Below, piece by piece: positions 37,993 to 47,199 of a stretch of DNA of 64,000 nt; within the stretch, counting starts at the first letter, position 1; each line of letters opens with the position of its first letter. This stretch comes from Beijerinckiaceae bacterium. GTDB lineage: Bacteria; Pseudomonadota; Alphaproteobacteria; Rhizobiales; Beijerinckiaceae. The stretch lies in assembly GCA_947478405.1 (NCBI GenBank), contig CANJVX010000003.1, positions 62,001 through 126,000 on the forward strand, in the 5' to 3' direction. The position numbers and the translations under genes were made by a program. The notes beneath the pieces were generated by a model, which saw nothing but the letters and a program-made list of their open reading frames with translations, was not told where the DNA came from and did no database searches.

Positions 37993-39329
37993 TGAGCCCC
38001 GCCATGCCCATCACGCGCGCTTTGCGCGAGGCTGCTTTTGCCGGATTGGTGGCTGCAGGTCTGGCCTTTCCCATTCTGACACTGGGCACGGAGCTGGATC
38101 AATCGAACCGTCTTGTGCTCGAGCAACGCTGGTCCTGGATGGCGATTGCGGCTGCACTTGTATGTGTCGGGCGCTTTCTCGTTTTGATCTTGGCATCTGC
38201 GCCTGTCACTTCGGTTGCGCGCGCGCCGCTCGTGTCGCCAGCTCTGACACGCTTGCTGCCGTCTGTCAGCGTGATGGCGCTGTTTCTGTTTCCACTCGTC
38301 ATGCTGTTTTGGCTGGGGCCGCAAGGCTCGCTGAAATGGATCAATAATTACGGCGTGCAAATTCTCATTTACGTCATGCTGGGCTGGGGCTTGAACATTG
38401 TGGTCGGGCTCGCGGGCCTTCTCGATTTGGGCTATGTCGCTTTCTATGCCGTGGGTGCTTACACTTACGCGCTGCTCTCCACACAATTTGGTCTGTCTTT
38501 CTGGCTCTGCCTGCCGCTCGCCGGATTGATGGCGGCGAGCTGGGGCGCCATGCTGGGCTTTCCGGTTTTGCGGTTGCGGGGCGATTATCTCGCCATTGTC
38601 ACTTTGGCCTTTGGTGAAATCGTCAGCGCCGTCCTGACCAATTGGACAGATTTTTCCAATGGCAAGGCGGGCATCATGTCGATCCCGCGCGTGACCTTTT
38701 TTGGTCTGCCCTTCACCGCGAGCGAGAACGGATTTGCCGCCACCTTCGGTCTTGAGTTTCAAGCCATCCACCGCACGATTTTTCTCTTCTATCTGATCTT
38801 GGTGCTGGCGCTCATCACCCATGTGGTGACGCTGCGCTTGCGCCGCCTACCTGTGGGGCGCGCGTGGGAAGCTTTGCGCGAAGATGAAATTGCCTGCCGG
38901 TCGCTTGGCATCAATACGGTCAATACCAAACTCACGGCCTTTGCACTGGGCGCGATGTTTGCGGGCTTTGCCGGCTCTTTCTTTGCCGTGCGTCAGGGCT
39001 TTGTGAATCCCGACAGTTTCACCTTCATGGAATCAGCGACCATTCTGGCCATTGTCGTGCTGGGCGGCATGGGCTCGCAATTGGGCGTCGCGCTGGCCGC
39101 TGTTGTCATGGTGGGTGGCACAGAAGTGTTGCGCGAGCTGACGTTTCTGAAAGAAATCTTCGGCTCGTCTTTTGATCCCTCGCTCTATCGCATGTTGCTG
39201 TTTGGCCTTGCCATGGTGGTGATGATGATCTGGCGTCCGCGCGGTCTCATCTCGTCGCGCGAGCCCTCCGTCTTTTTGGCGCAGAAGAAAAATGTGTCGG
39301 GCACGCTGGTGCAGGAGGGACACGGCTGA
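37992..39329 (+). CDS. livM: Branched-chain amino acid ABC transporter permease LivM
   Basis: The 445-residue permease carries an extra N-terminal membrane region of about 130 residues. The LivM core follows ([20 protein letters not shown]) with coupling loop [19 protein letters not shown]. It overlaps livH by one nt. The length is on the long side for the family but agrees with alphaproteobacterial LivM proteins. Confidence 0.92.
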
Positions 39330-40222
39330 TGACCCGCCGCTGGCTCGACGCGCCTCTGCTCACCATCGAACATCTCACCATGCGTTTTGGTGGGCTCACA
39401 GCTGTGAATGATGTGTCTTTCACGGTTGGGCGCGGCGACATTACCGCCTTGATCGGCCCCAATGGGGCGGGCAAAACCACGCTTTTCAATTGCATCACGG
39501 GTTTCTACAAGCCCGTGCAGGGGCGGCTGGCGCTCGCGCGTGAAGGTGTCGCGCCTGCGCAAGATGTGGAGGCGTTGACGGACAGCGGGTCGCGCCACAA
39601 AGATGGTCTTTATCTTCTGGAGCGCATGCCGGATTTTGAAATCACGCGTGATGCGCATGTGGCGCGCACGTTCCAGAATATCCGCCTCTTCTCCGGCATG
39701 ACTGTGCTCGAAAATCTGGTTGTGGCGCAGCATAATGTTTTGATGCGGGCGTCCGGCCTGTCGCTGTTAGGCCTGATCGGTTGGCCGCGTTTTCATGCGG
39801 CTGAGCAGCGCGCGATCGACAAGGCGCGTTTCTGGCTTGATAAAATCGGTCTCACCGATCGCGCCGATGATCCGGCTGGCGCGCTGCCCTATGGCGCGCA
39901 GCGCCGTCTCGAGATTGCGCGAGCCATGTGCACCGATCCTGTGCTGCTGTGTCTTGATGAGCCTGCCGCTGGTCTCAATCCGCGCGAAAGTGCGGAGTTG
40001 AATGATTTGCTTTTGTCGATCCGCGCCGAGCAGGGGACATCGATCTTGCTGATCGAACATGACATGAGCGTGGTGATGAAAATCTCCGATCATGTGGTGG
40101 TGCTTGATTATGGCCGACTGATCGCTGATGGCACGCCGGATGAGATCCGTCATGATCCGCGCGTGATTGCTGCCTATCTGGGTGTTGAAGATGCGGACGA
40201 AGCCGCCGGGGTTCTCGCATGA
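39329..40222 (+). CDS. livG: Branched-chain amino acid ABC transporter ATP-binding protein LivG
   Basis: The 297-residue ATPase has Walker A GPNGAGKTT, Walker B VLLCLDEPAAGLNP, an ABC signature in the divergent form LPYGAQRRLEIARAM, and the His switch in IEHDMSVVM. An insert of about 35 residues follows Walker A, before ARTFQNIRLF, as is common for LivG. Overlaps livM and livF. Confidence 0.93.
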   Translation: MTRRWLDAPLLTIEHLTMRFGGLTAVNDVSFTVGRGDITALIGPNGAGKTTLFNCITGFYKPVQGRLALAREGVAPAQDVEALTDSGSRHKDGLYLLERMPDFEITRDAHVARTFQNIRLFSGMTVLENLVVAQHNVLMRASGLSLLGLIGWPRFHAAEQRAIDKARFWLDKIGLTDRADDPAGALPYGAQRRLEIARAMCTDPVLLCLDEPAAGLNPRESAELNDLLLSIRAEQGTSILLIEHDMSVVMKISDHVVVLDYGRLIADGTPDEIRHDPRVIAAYLGVEDADEAAGVLA

Positions 40223-40941
40223 GTGCGCCTTTGCTCTCCATCCAGAAACTCGAGGCCGCTTACGGTCAGATCATGGCGCTGAAGGGCATTGATCTTGATG
40301 TGATGCCGGGCGAGATCGTCACCATCATTGGTGCCAATGGTGCGGGCAAATCCACCACAATGATGAGCGTCTTCGGGCGTCCGCGTGCCAGTTCAGGCAA
40401 AATCATTTTTGATGGGCAGGATATTACCGATAAGCCCGCGCATGAGATTGCGCGCATGGGGCTTGCGCAATCGCCCGAAGGGCGGCGCATTTTTCCGCGC
40501 ATGTCTGTGTTGGAAAATTTGCAAATGGGTGCGGCCGTGAATGGCATGGCCCATTTTCAGGCCGATCTCGAGCGGATGTTTGCGATTTTTCCGCGCCTCA
40601 AAGAGCGCATCGACCAGCGTGGTGGCACATTGTCGGGTGGTGAGCAGCAAATGCTCGCCATTGCGCGCGCTTTGATGAGCCGCCCGCGTCTGTTGATGCT
40701 GGATGAGCCTTCTTTGGGTCTGGCGCCACTTGTCGTGAAACAGATTTTTGAGGTGATCGCCGAACTCAACCGCAAAGACGGGCTCACCGTTTTTCTGGTC
40801 GAGCAAAATGCCTTTCATGCTTTGAGGCTGGCGCACCGCGGTTATGTCATGGTCAATGGCCAGATTACTTTGTCAGGCACGGGGCGTGATTTGCTCGACA
40901 ACCCCCAAGTGCGCGCGGCCTATCTTGAGGGGGCGCATTGA
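40219..40941 (+). CDS. livF: Branched-chain amino acid ABC transporter ATP-binding protein LivF
   Basis: The 240-residue ATPase has Walker A GANGAGKST, signature LSGGEQQMLAIARAL, Walker B LLMLDEPSLGLAP and the switch region VEQNAFHAL, where Asn replaces the usual His as in other LivF proteins. It overlaps livG by 4 nt and the next gene by 1 nt. Confidence 0.93.
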   Translation: MSAPLLSIQKLEAAYGQIMALKGIDLDVMPGEIVTIIGANGAGKSTTMMSVFGRPRASSGKIIFDGQDITDKPAHEIARMGLAQSPEGRRIFPRMSVLENLQMGAAVNGMAHFQADLERMFAIFPRLKERIDQRGGTLSGGEQQMLAIARALMSRPRLLMLDEPSLGLAPLVVKQIFEVIAELNRKDGLTVFLVEQNAFHALRLAHRGYVMVNGQITLSGTGRDLLDNPQVRAAYLEGAH

Positions 40942-41243
40942 TGGGTGTCTTTGCTTTTCTTCCCCTGATCTTACTGGCGCTGCTGGGCGGGGCTGCCTCC
41001 GCGGCGGCGGGCCGGGCGGTTGCGCAGACCTGGCGCGCACCGATGATCCTTTTTTTCTATGCGTTCCTTCTGGCCTTGGTTTTGTTGTTTTTGGCCTTTG
41101 CCTTGTTTGACGTGTCGCCACGCCTGTCGGGGCTGGCCTTGGCCTTTGGCTGGTCGCTTGCTTTCGCGCGGGTGGCGTTTCAACTGACGCGGGCGCGCCA
41201 GATGGTCGCTCAATATAGCTTTACCCGTCACCCCAAGGCGTGA
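40941..41243 (+). CDS. Small membrane protein within the liv operon
   Basis: The 100-residue product has three hydrophobic stretches (about 3-27, 36-56 and 62-80) and a basic C-terminus ending FTRHPKA. It was not recognised as a known family. Its ATG overlaps the livF stop codon by one nt and it precedes the binding-protein gene by 58 nt, so it is part of the liv operon. It may be an accessory membrane factor; its function is unknown. Confidence 0.75.
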   Translation: MGVFAFLPLILLALLGGAASAAAGRAVAQTWRAPMILFFYAFLLALVLLFLAFALFDVSPRLSGLALAFGWSLAFARVAFQLTRARQMVAQYSFTRHPKA

Positions 41244-41301
41244 CAGGGCGGTTGAAACGGGTAAGCTTGGCTCAGAGATTCACTTCAGCTGAGGGCCTCC
41301 C

Positions 41302-42429
41302 ATGAAATCCCCGTTCATCTCCCGATTGGTTCTGGCGGCGCCTGTTGCTGGCGCACTCATTGCCTCTTCTGCTCTGGCGCAAGTGAAGATGGGTGTCGGT
41401 GGGCCGATGACCGGGTCTTCCGCCGCCTTCGGCTCCATGCTGAAGAATGGTGCTGAGCAGGCAGCGGAAGATATCAACGCTGCCGGCGGCATTCTGGGCC
41501 AGAAGATTCAGCTCTTCATTGGTGACGATGCATCCAAGCCTGAACAGGGCGTTTCGGTAGCCAATAAATTTGTCGGCGATGGCGTGAAATATGTCATCGG
41601 CCATTTTAATTCAGGCGTGTCGATCCCGACCTCTGCGGAAGTCTATTCCGAGAATAATATGTTGCAGATCACGCCGGCCTCTACCAGTCCGCGTTTCACC
41701 GAGCGGGGATTGTGGAACGTGTTTCGCACGTGTGGTCGCGATGACCAGCAGGGCGAGGTGGCTGCAAAATATATTATCGACAAGCTGAAGGATAAGCGCA
41801 TCGCCGTGGTTCACGACAAGACGCCTTATGGCAAAGGGCTTGCTGATGAAACACAAAAGGCGATGAAGGCGGGCGGCGTGAAAGAAGTGCTCTATGAGGG
41901 CATCAATCCGGGCGAGCGCGATTATTCAGCCATTGTCACCAAGCTAAAGGCGCAACGCGTCGAGGTTCTCTTCTGGGGTGGTCTGCATGGTGAAGCTGGC
42001 GTGCTCTTGCGCCAGATGCGCGAGCAGGGCTTGAGTACTTTGATGATTGGCGGTGATGGCATTGCGACAGCCGAGCTTGCCGCCATTGCGGGTGATGCGG
42101 TGGAAGGCACTCTGATGACCTTTGGTCCTGATCCGATCAAGCGTCCCGATGCGGCCGAGGTGTTGAAAAAGTTCGAAGCCAAGAAGATCAATCCGGAAAG
42201 CTACACGCTTTATTCTTATGCGGCTGTGCAGGTGGTGAAACTGGCAGCCGAGAAAGCAGGCACGCTCGACACCAAAAAGGTGGCGGAGGTGATTCATTCC
42301 GGCATGACGTTCCAGACGGTGCTGGGCAAATTGTCTTTCGACAAGAAGGGCGATCGCACGGATGCCGATTACGTCATGTATGTCTGGAAAAAGGGCGCTG
42401 ATGGAAAGATGGGCTTTGTCCAGTTGTGA
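41302..42429 (+). CDS. livK: Branched-chain amino acid ABC transporter substrate-binding protein
   Basis: The 375-residue periplasmic type I binding protein has a signal peptide (hydrophobic core VLAAPVAGALIASSALA). The ligand-binding surface includes VGGPMTGSSAAFGSM and the NSGVSIPTSAEVY and TPASTSPRFTERG segments of the LivJ/K group. It is the last liv operon gene and is followed by a strong terminator. Ligand identity is not readable from sequence. Confidence 0.92.
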   Translation: MKSPFISRLVLAAPVAGALIASSALAQVKMGVGGPMTGSSAAFGSMLKNGAEQAAEDINAAGGILGQKIQLFIGDDASKPEQGVSVANKFVGDGVKYVIGHFNSGVSIPTSAEVYSENNMLQITPASTSPRFTERGLWNVFRTCGRDDQQGEVAAKYIIDKLKDKRIAVVHDKTPYGKGLADETQKAMKAGGVKEVLYEGINPGERDYSAIVTKLKAQRVEVLFWGGLHGEAGVLLRQMREQGLSTLMIGGDGIATAELAAIAGDAVEGTLMTFGPDPIKRPDAAEVLKKFEAKKINPESYTLYSYAAVQVVKLAAEKAGTLDTKKVAEVIHSGMTFQTVLGKLSFDKKGDRTDADYVMYVWKKGADGKMGFVQL

Positions 42430-42450
42430 TCATCTATAGAGGCAAAATGA

Positions 42451-42476
42451 AAAAGGCGGGCTTAGGCCCGCCTTTT
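42451..42476 (+). terminator. liv operon terminator
   Basis: AAAAGGCGGGC, short loop, GCCCGCCTTTT, 21 nt after the last stop codon of the operon. Confidence 0.85.
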
Positions 42477-42638
42477 CTCTGGATTGCCACGTCGCCTTCG
42501 GCTCCTCGCAATGACGGGGAAAGAGGGTAGCCTCTCCGCCGTCATTGCGAGCGCAGCGAAGCAATCCATAGCACCAATCTCGCAAGTTATGCGCTATGGA
42601 TTGCCGCGTCGGCCCTGCGGGCCTCCTTGCAATGACGA
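42477..42638. repeat. Compound dispersed palindromic repeat, copy 5
   Basis: A right half unit (CTGGATTGCCACGTCGCC to CTCGCAATGACGG) is followed by a full unit from CCGTCATTGCGAGCG to TTGCAATGACG. It lies between the liv operon and purB, ending 4 nt before the purB stop codon. Confidence 0.8.
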
Positions 42639-42641
42639 GAA

Positions 42642-43943
42642 TTAGCCGAAGACACGATTGAAAATCGTGTCCACGTGTTTCAGGTGGTAGCCCAGATCAA
42701 ACAGCTCTTCGAGCTCCTTGTCTGACAGGGCTTTCGACACTTCCGCGTCTTTCTTGAGCAGCGTCAGGAAGTCGCCTTCGCCGCGCCAGACGGGCATCGC
42801 GTTGCGCTGTACGAACTTATAGCTGTCCTCGCGCGAAATGCCTTTTTGCGTGAGCGCCAGCAAGACACGCTGCGAATGGATGAGCCCGCCCAGGCGATCC
42901 AGATTCTTCTGCATGTTTTCCGGATAGACAATCAGCTTGTCGATCACGCCCGTCAGACGTGCCAAAGCAAAGTCGAGTGTGATGGTTGCATCAGGGCCGA
43001 TCATACGCTCGACAGACGAATGCGAAATATCGCGCTCGTGCCAGAGCGCGACATTTTCCATGGCGGGCAGGGCCATGCCGCGCACGAGACGCGCGAGGCC
43101 GGTGAGGTTTTCCGTCAGCACAGGATTGCGCTTGTGCGGCATGGCGGAAGAGCCCTTCTGGCCTTCCGAGAAAAATTCTTCTGCTTCCAATACTTCCGTG
43201 CGCTGCATGTGGCGCACTTCGGTGGCCAGGCGCTCGATGGAAGAGGCAATCACGCCCAAGGTCGCAAAGAACATGGCGTGGCGATCACGCGGAATGACCT
43301 GTGTCGAGACGGGCTCGACAGCGAGGCCCATTTTCTTGGCGACATGTTCTTCAACACGCGGGTCGATATTGGCGAAGGTGCCGACAGCGCCAGAAATGGC
43401 GCAGGTGGCGATTTCCTTGCGCGCATGCACAAGGCGTTCGCGGCAGCGGGTGAACTCGGCATAGGCTTGTGCGAGTTTCAGGCCGAAGGTCACAGGCTCT
43501 GCGTGAATACCATGCGAGCGGCCGATGACCGGTGTCATTTTATGTTCCAGCGCGCGTCGTTTGATGGCGGCAAGCAGCGCATCGAGATCAGCCAGCAGAA
43601 TATCGGAGGCGCGGGCGAGCTGCACGGCAAGGCACGTGTCGAGCACGTCGGACGACGTCATGCCTTGGTGGACGAAGCGTGACTCGGGGCCGATGAATTC
43701 GGCGAGATGGGTCAGGAAGGCGATGACGTCATGCTTGGTGACGCGTTCGATTTCATCGATCCGGTCGACGTCGAAAGTGACATGGCCAGCGCCGTCCCAG
43801 ATCGCCTTGGCGCTTTCTTTCGGAATGGTGCCGATTTCGGCCAGCGCGTCACAAGCATGGGCCTCGATCTCGAACCAGATGCGAAAACGCGTCTGCGAAT
43901 CCCAGATGGCAACCATTTCGGGGCGGGAATAGCGGGGGATCAT
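42642..43943 (-). CDS. purB: Adenylosuccinate lyase PurB
   Basis: PurB catalyses two steps of purine synthesis: SAICAR to AICAR and adenylosuccinate to AMP, each with loss of fumarate. The 433-residue product begins MIPRYSRPEMVAIWDS, has the MTSSDVLDT region, the catalytic His in IGRSHGIHAEP and the fumarase-superfamily signature GSSAMPHKRNP. The ATG at 43943 was chosen because GGAG lies eight nt upstream and the N-terminus matches the family; a start at 44129 would begin inside a repeat. Confidence 0.96.
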   Translation of the reverse strand: MIPRYSRPEMVAIWDSQTRFRIWFEIEAHACDALAEIGTIPKESAKAIWDGAGHVTFDVDRIDEIERVTKHDVIAFLTHLAEFIGPESRFVHQGMTSSDVLDTCLAVQLARASDILLADLDALLAAIKRRALEHKMTPVIGRSHGIHAEPVTFGLKLAQAYAEFTRCRERLVHARKEIATCAISGAVGTFANIDPRVEEHVAKKMGLAVEPVSTQVIPRDRHAMFFATLGVIASSIERLATEVRHMQRTEVLEAEEFFSEGQKGSSAMPHKRNPVLTENLTGLARLVRGMALPAMENVALWHERDISHSSVERMIGPDATITLDFALARLTGVIDKLIVYPENMQKNLDRLGGLIHSQRVLLALTQKGISREDSYKFVQRNAMPVWRGEGDFLTLLKKDAEVSKALSDKELEELFDLGYHLKHVDTIFNRVFG

Positions 43944-44025
43944 CGGCGGGCTCCGGATAGGGATTCTTATCGGGGTCGGCGTAGCACGGCAGGGGGGCGA
44001 GGGCCTAGTGCGGGGCGGGGATAAC

Positions 44026-44114
44026 CCCGTCATTGCGAGCGAAGCGAAGCAACCCAGAAGCCTCACGCGTGCCTCTGGTGTGCCGCGTCGCCCGCGGCTC
44101 CTCGCAATGACGGG
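44026..44114. repeat. Dispersed palindromic repeat, copy 6
   Basis: Full unit with outermost arms CCCGTCATTGCGAG and CTCGCAATGACGGG, between divergent purB and the VUT gene. It lies upstream of both genes, so it cannot act as their terminator. Confidence 0.8.
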
Positions 44115-44180
44115 TGAAAAGCCTTGCATCTGGCCGTCATTACCTGCATGTAGCGGCCAAATCCCGTTGAGACCTAAACC

Positions 44181-44744
44181 ATGACCCTCGAACGCCAGCG
44201 CCTCGTTGAAGGCCTCGCCTGTCTGATTGCTTTCGGTGCCTGTATTCCGCTTGCCAATTGGATGATTGGAAATGTCGGCGCTTTTTGTACGCCGGAAGGG
44301 ATTTGCCTGATCCCGGTCGCTCCGGGCGTCATGGCACCGTCAGGTGTTTTGATGATTGGTCTTGCCTTGGTGTTGCGCGATCTTGTGCAGCGCCGCCTTG
44401 GCACTAAGTTTGCCCTAGCGGCCATTGCCGCTGGGACAGCCATTTCAGCGCTTTTGGCCCCGCCAGCATTGGTCGTTGCCTCAGCTGCGGCTTTCCTGTT
44501 TTCGGAACTGGCCGATTTTGCGGTCTACACGCCCTTGCAGCGCCGCCGCCTTGTTCTGGCGGTCTTCGCCTCCAGCGGCACGGGTCTTGTGGTCGATTCC
44601 ATCGTCTTTTTATGGCTGGCCTTTGGATCGCTGGATTATCTGGGCGGCCAGATCATTGGAAAGGCGTGGATGGTGCTGATTGCGCTGCCCCTCATCCATC
44701 TGCTGCGCCGTCGCGATGAACGCATTGGATTGCAGCCGGCCTGA
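44181..44744 (+). CDS. VUT family membrane transporter, YhhQ-like
   Basis: The 187-residue product has six helices and motifs of the VUT/DUF165 family (GLALVLRDLVQRRLG and AAAFLFSELADFAVYTPL), whose YhhQ members import queuosine precursors. It is shorter than typical YhhQ (about 220 residues). No queuosine genes are nearby, so another vitamin or precursor is possible. Confidence 0.82.
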   Translation: MTLERQRLVEGLACLIAFGACIPLANWMIGNVGAFCTPEGICLIPVAPGVMAPSGVLMIGLALVLRDLVQRRLGTKFALAAIAAGTAISALLAPPALVVASAAAFLFSELADFAVYTPLQRRRLVLAVFASSGTGLVVDSIVFLWLAFGSLDYLGGQIIGKAWMVLIALPLIHLLRRRDERIGLQPA

Positions 44745-44801
44745 GGTTTCTTCCACGGGCAAAGAATGTTAGTCCCCCGTGAGTACATCCGGAGCCAAAA
44801 C

Positions 44802-45482
44802 ATGCGCCCCCTTCAGATTTTGCCCTCCATGCTCGCCAGCGATTTTTCCAAGCTTGGCCAGGAAGTCAGCGACATTATGGGCGCGGGCGGCGACATTGTG
44901 CATCTGGATGTGATGGACGGGCATTTCGTGCCCAACATTACTTTCGGCCCCGATGTCATCAAAGCCATCCGCAAATGCACGGATAAGCCGTTTGATACGC
45001 ATTTGATGATTGCTCCTACGGATTCGTTTCTGGAGGCGTTTGCCAAGGCGGGTTCTGATTACATCACAGTCCATGCCGAAGCAGGCCCGCATGTGCATCG
45101 TTCGTTGCAGGCGATCCGCGCACTCGGCAAAAAAGCGGGCGTTGCTGTCAATCCCGGCACGCCGGAAGATCTCGTCGAATATCTCCTCGACGATGTCGAT
45201 CTCATTCTCGCCATGACTGTGAACCCCGGCTTTGGCGGCCAGAGTTTCATCCGTCCCGTGCTCGAAAAAGTGCGCCGCATTCGCGCCATGGTGGGAGATC
45301 GCCCGATCGACATTGAAGTCGACGGCGGCGTGACAGCTGACAATGCGGGTGATTGCGCCAAGGCGGGCGCCAATTTTCTGGTGGCTGGCTCGGCGGCTTT
45401 CAAAGGCGGGCCGAATGCCTATGCGGCCAATATCGAAACCATCCGCAAAGCAGCGCTTTTGGGTCGTGGTGAGCTGGTTTAA
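44802..45482 (+). CDS. rpe: Ribulose-phosphate 3-epimerase
   Basis: Rpe interconverts ribulose-5-phosphate and xylulose-5-phosphate in the pentose phosphate or Calvin pathway. The 226-residue TIM barrel has HLDVMDGHFVPNITFG (metal-binding His and the acid Asp), FDTHLMI, MTVNPGFGGQ and the second catalytic Asp in EVDGGV. CGGAG precedes the ATG at 44802. A possible operon partner is the VUT gene 57 nt upstream, though the link is weak. Confidence 0.96.
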   Translation: MRPLQILPSMLASDFSKLGQEVSDIMGAGGDIVHLDVMDGHFVPNITFGPDVIKAIRKCTDKPFDTHLMIAPTDSFLEAFAKAGSDYITVHAEAGPHVHRSLQAIRALGKKAGVAVNPGTPEDLVEYLLDDVDLILAMTVNPGFGGQSFIRPVLEKVRRIRAMVGDRPIDIEVDGGVTADNAGDCAKAGANFLVAGSAAFKGGPNAYAANIETIRKAALLGRGELV

Positions 45483-45487
45483 CAGCT

Positions 45488-45576
45488 CGTCACCGCGAGG
45501 AGGCCGCAGGCCGAAGCAGCAATCCAGGAGCCAACGTCAGGCTGTCTGGATTTCTTCGCTGACGCTCGCAATGACG
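45488..45576. repeat. Dispersed palindromic repeat, copy 7
   Basis: Unit with ends CGTCACCGCGAG and CTCGCAATGACG between convergent rpe and pcaC. Confidence 0.75.
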
Positions 45577-45590
45577 GCGCATATGGCCCG

Positions 45591-45971
45591 TCAAATCCCC
45601 ATATCGTCGAAAACTTCCTGCGCCAGTTTGAAGGCGTGATTGGCTGGCGGCACGCCGGCGTAAATTGCGCATTGCAGGATGATTTCTTTCAGCTCGTCCT
45701 TGGTCAGGCCATTGTTGAAACAAGCACGCACATGCAGCTTGAACTCTTCCCAATTGCGGGTCGAAATGGTTGATGACAGCACAACGACTGATCGGGTGCG
45801 GCGATCAAGACCGGGGCGCGACCAGATATCACCCCAAGCGGTGCGCTGGATGAAATCAAACCAGTCCGCATTGAATTCGGTCTGCGCCTTGTTGGATTTG
45901 TCCACCCAGGCATCGCCCAGAACTTCGCGGCGGACTTTCACGCCTTGTGTGAAGCGGGTTTTATCGTCCAT
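45591..45971 (-). CDS. pcaC: 4-Carboxymuconolactone decarboxylase PcaC
   Basis: PcaC decarboxylates gamma-carboxymuconolactone in the protocatechuate branch of the beta-ketoadipate pathway. The 126-residue product belongs to the CMD/AhpD-like family, with RTRSVVVLSSTIS, HVRACFNNGLTKDELKE and IYAGVPPANHAF. It overlaps pcaD by one nt and both are on the minus strand. Other pca genes (pcaGHB) are not in this window. Confidence 0.88.
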   Translation of the reverse strand: MDDKTRFTQGVKVRREVLGDAWVDKSNKAQTEFNADWFDFIQRTAWGDIWSRPGLDRRTRSVVVLSSTISTRNWEEFKLHVRACFNNGLTKDELKEIILQCAIYAGVPPANHAFKLAQEVFDDMGI

Positions 45972-47056
45972 CAGCGGGCGCTCCTCTTCTTGGTTTTTCT
46001 CACAATGCGGCGCGTGATCTTTTTGGTCGCCTTCTTGGCGACTGTCTTGACGGTTTTCTTCGGGGCTTTTTTAGCCACTTTCTTCACGCTCTTTTTCGGA
46101 GCTGATTTTTCCGCGTTCTTTTTGGCGACTTTCTTGGCTATTTTCTTGACCACTTTTTTGGCCGTCTTCTTCGTAGCCTTTTTGGCGGCCTGCTTCACAA
46201 GTTTGCGCGAAGGCTTTTTCACAGCCTTCTTTTTGGCAGGTGCTTTTTTTGCCTTCGGTGCGGCGGGCTTTTTGGCAGCCTTGGTCAGGAATTGCATTAC
46301 GGCGCGGGCGAAAGCGTCGGGCATTTCCACATTGGATAGATGCGCCGCATCCAGTTCTACATAATCCGAGCCCTCGATCAGCGAGGCGAGTTCCATACCG
46401 AGCTTGGCTGGAGTTGCGGGATCGCGCGTGCCGGCAATCACCAGCACGGGAGCTTGCGCACGGCGCACGGTTTCGCGCTGGTCCATGTCGCGCACGGCGG
46501 CGCATGCGGCGATATAGCCCTGGGCGGGTGTTGCGACCAGCATCTGGGCAATGCGCTGGACGCCGGCCGGATCGAGAGCCTGAAACTCAGGTGTGAACCA
46601 GCGCTCAATCAACCCACCGGTGATCGAGGCCATGCCATTCTTCTGCACATTCACAATGCGCGTATTCCAGGGGCGTGCATCAGGCATATAGGCGGAGGTA
46701 TTGGCCAGTACGGCGCGGGTGATGCGCTCGGGCGCATGCGCCAGCAGCCATTGGCCGACCATGCCGCCCAAGGAGAGACCGAGCCAATTGACGCTGGAAA
46801 GCTCCAGCGCATCCATAATGGCCAGCGCGTCGGCGCCCAGCATAGCAATGGAATAGGGGCCGCTATTGGCCACCGAGCCGCCGTGCCCACGGGAATCATA
46901 GCGCACGACGCGGAATTTCTTCGTCAGCGCGGGCATCTGCGCATCCCACATGTGGAGATCGGTGCCCAGTGAATTGGATAGCATGAGGACGGGCGCCGAG
47001 GCGGGCCCCTCAATTTCAACGCGGAATTGGCCGGTTGCAGTGGTCAGATGGGCCAT
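45971..47056 (-). CDS. pcaD: 3-Oxoadipate enol-lactonase PcaD with histone H1-like C-terminal tail
   Basis: Residues 1-258 form a normal alpha/beta hydrolase with nucleophile Ser95 (GLSLGG), Asp212 (GTRDP) and His239 (DAAHLSN), matching 3-oxoadipate enol-lactonase, which opens the enol-lactone made by PcaC. Residues 259-361 are an added tail in which 42 of 103 residues are Lys, with Ala, Val and Pro between (repeated AKK/VKK units), like histone H1 or AlgP tails. The tail is in frame and runs to the stop codon overlapping pcaC. Such a tail could bind DNA or polyphosphate; it is not a normal part of PcaD. Confidence 0.87.
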   Translation of the reverse strand: MAHLTTATGQFRVEIEGPASAPVLMLSNSLGTDLHMWDAQMPALTKKFRVVRYDSRGHGGSVANSGPYSIAMLGADALAIMDALELSSVNWLGLSLGGMVGQWLLAHAPERITRAVLANTSAYMPDARPWNTRIVNVQKNGMASITGGLIERWFTPEFQALDPAGVQRIAQMLVATPAQGYIAACAAVRDMDQRETVRRAQAPVLVIAGTRDPATPAKLGMELASLIEGSDYVELDAAHLSNVEMPDAFARAVMQFLTKAAKKPAAPKAKKAPAKKKAVKKPSRKLVKQAAKKATKKTAKKVVKKIAKKVAKKNAEKSAPKKSVKKVAKKAPKKTVKTVAKKATKKITRRIVRKTKKRSAR

Positions 47057-47199
47057 GCTCTCTTGCTCCTGCGGCGCGCGGGCTTTAACACCAAGCTATA
47101 GGGCTTGGCACAAGCGCATAGACCGCCCGGGGCGTCAGCGCAACCGGAGGCGGCCGCGAGGTCGCCAACCAGCCCGCGCAAAATGGAGGATAAGGCAGC

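Noticed and set aside
45971-46280. Frameshift creating the lysine-rich end of PcaD.
   Set aside because: The lysine-rich frame keeps the AKK/VKK pattern for over 100 codons and ends exactly at the pcaC overlap, as expected for a real coding tail.
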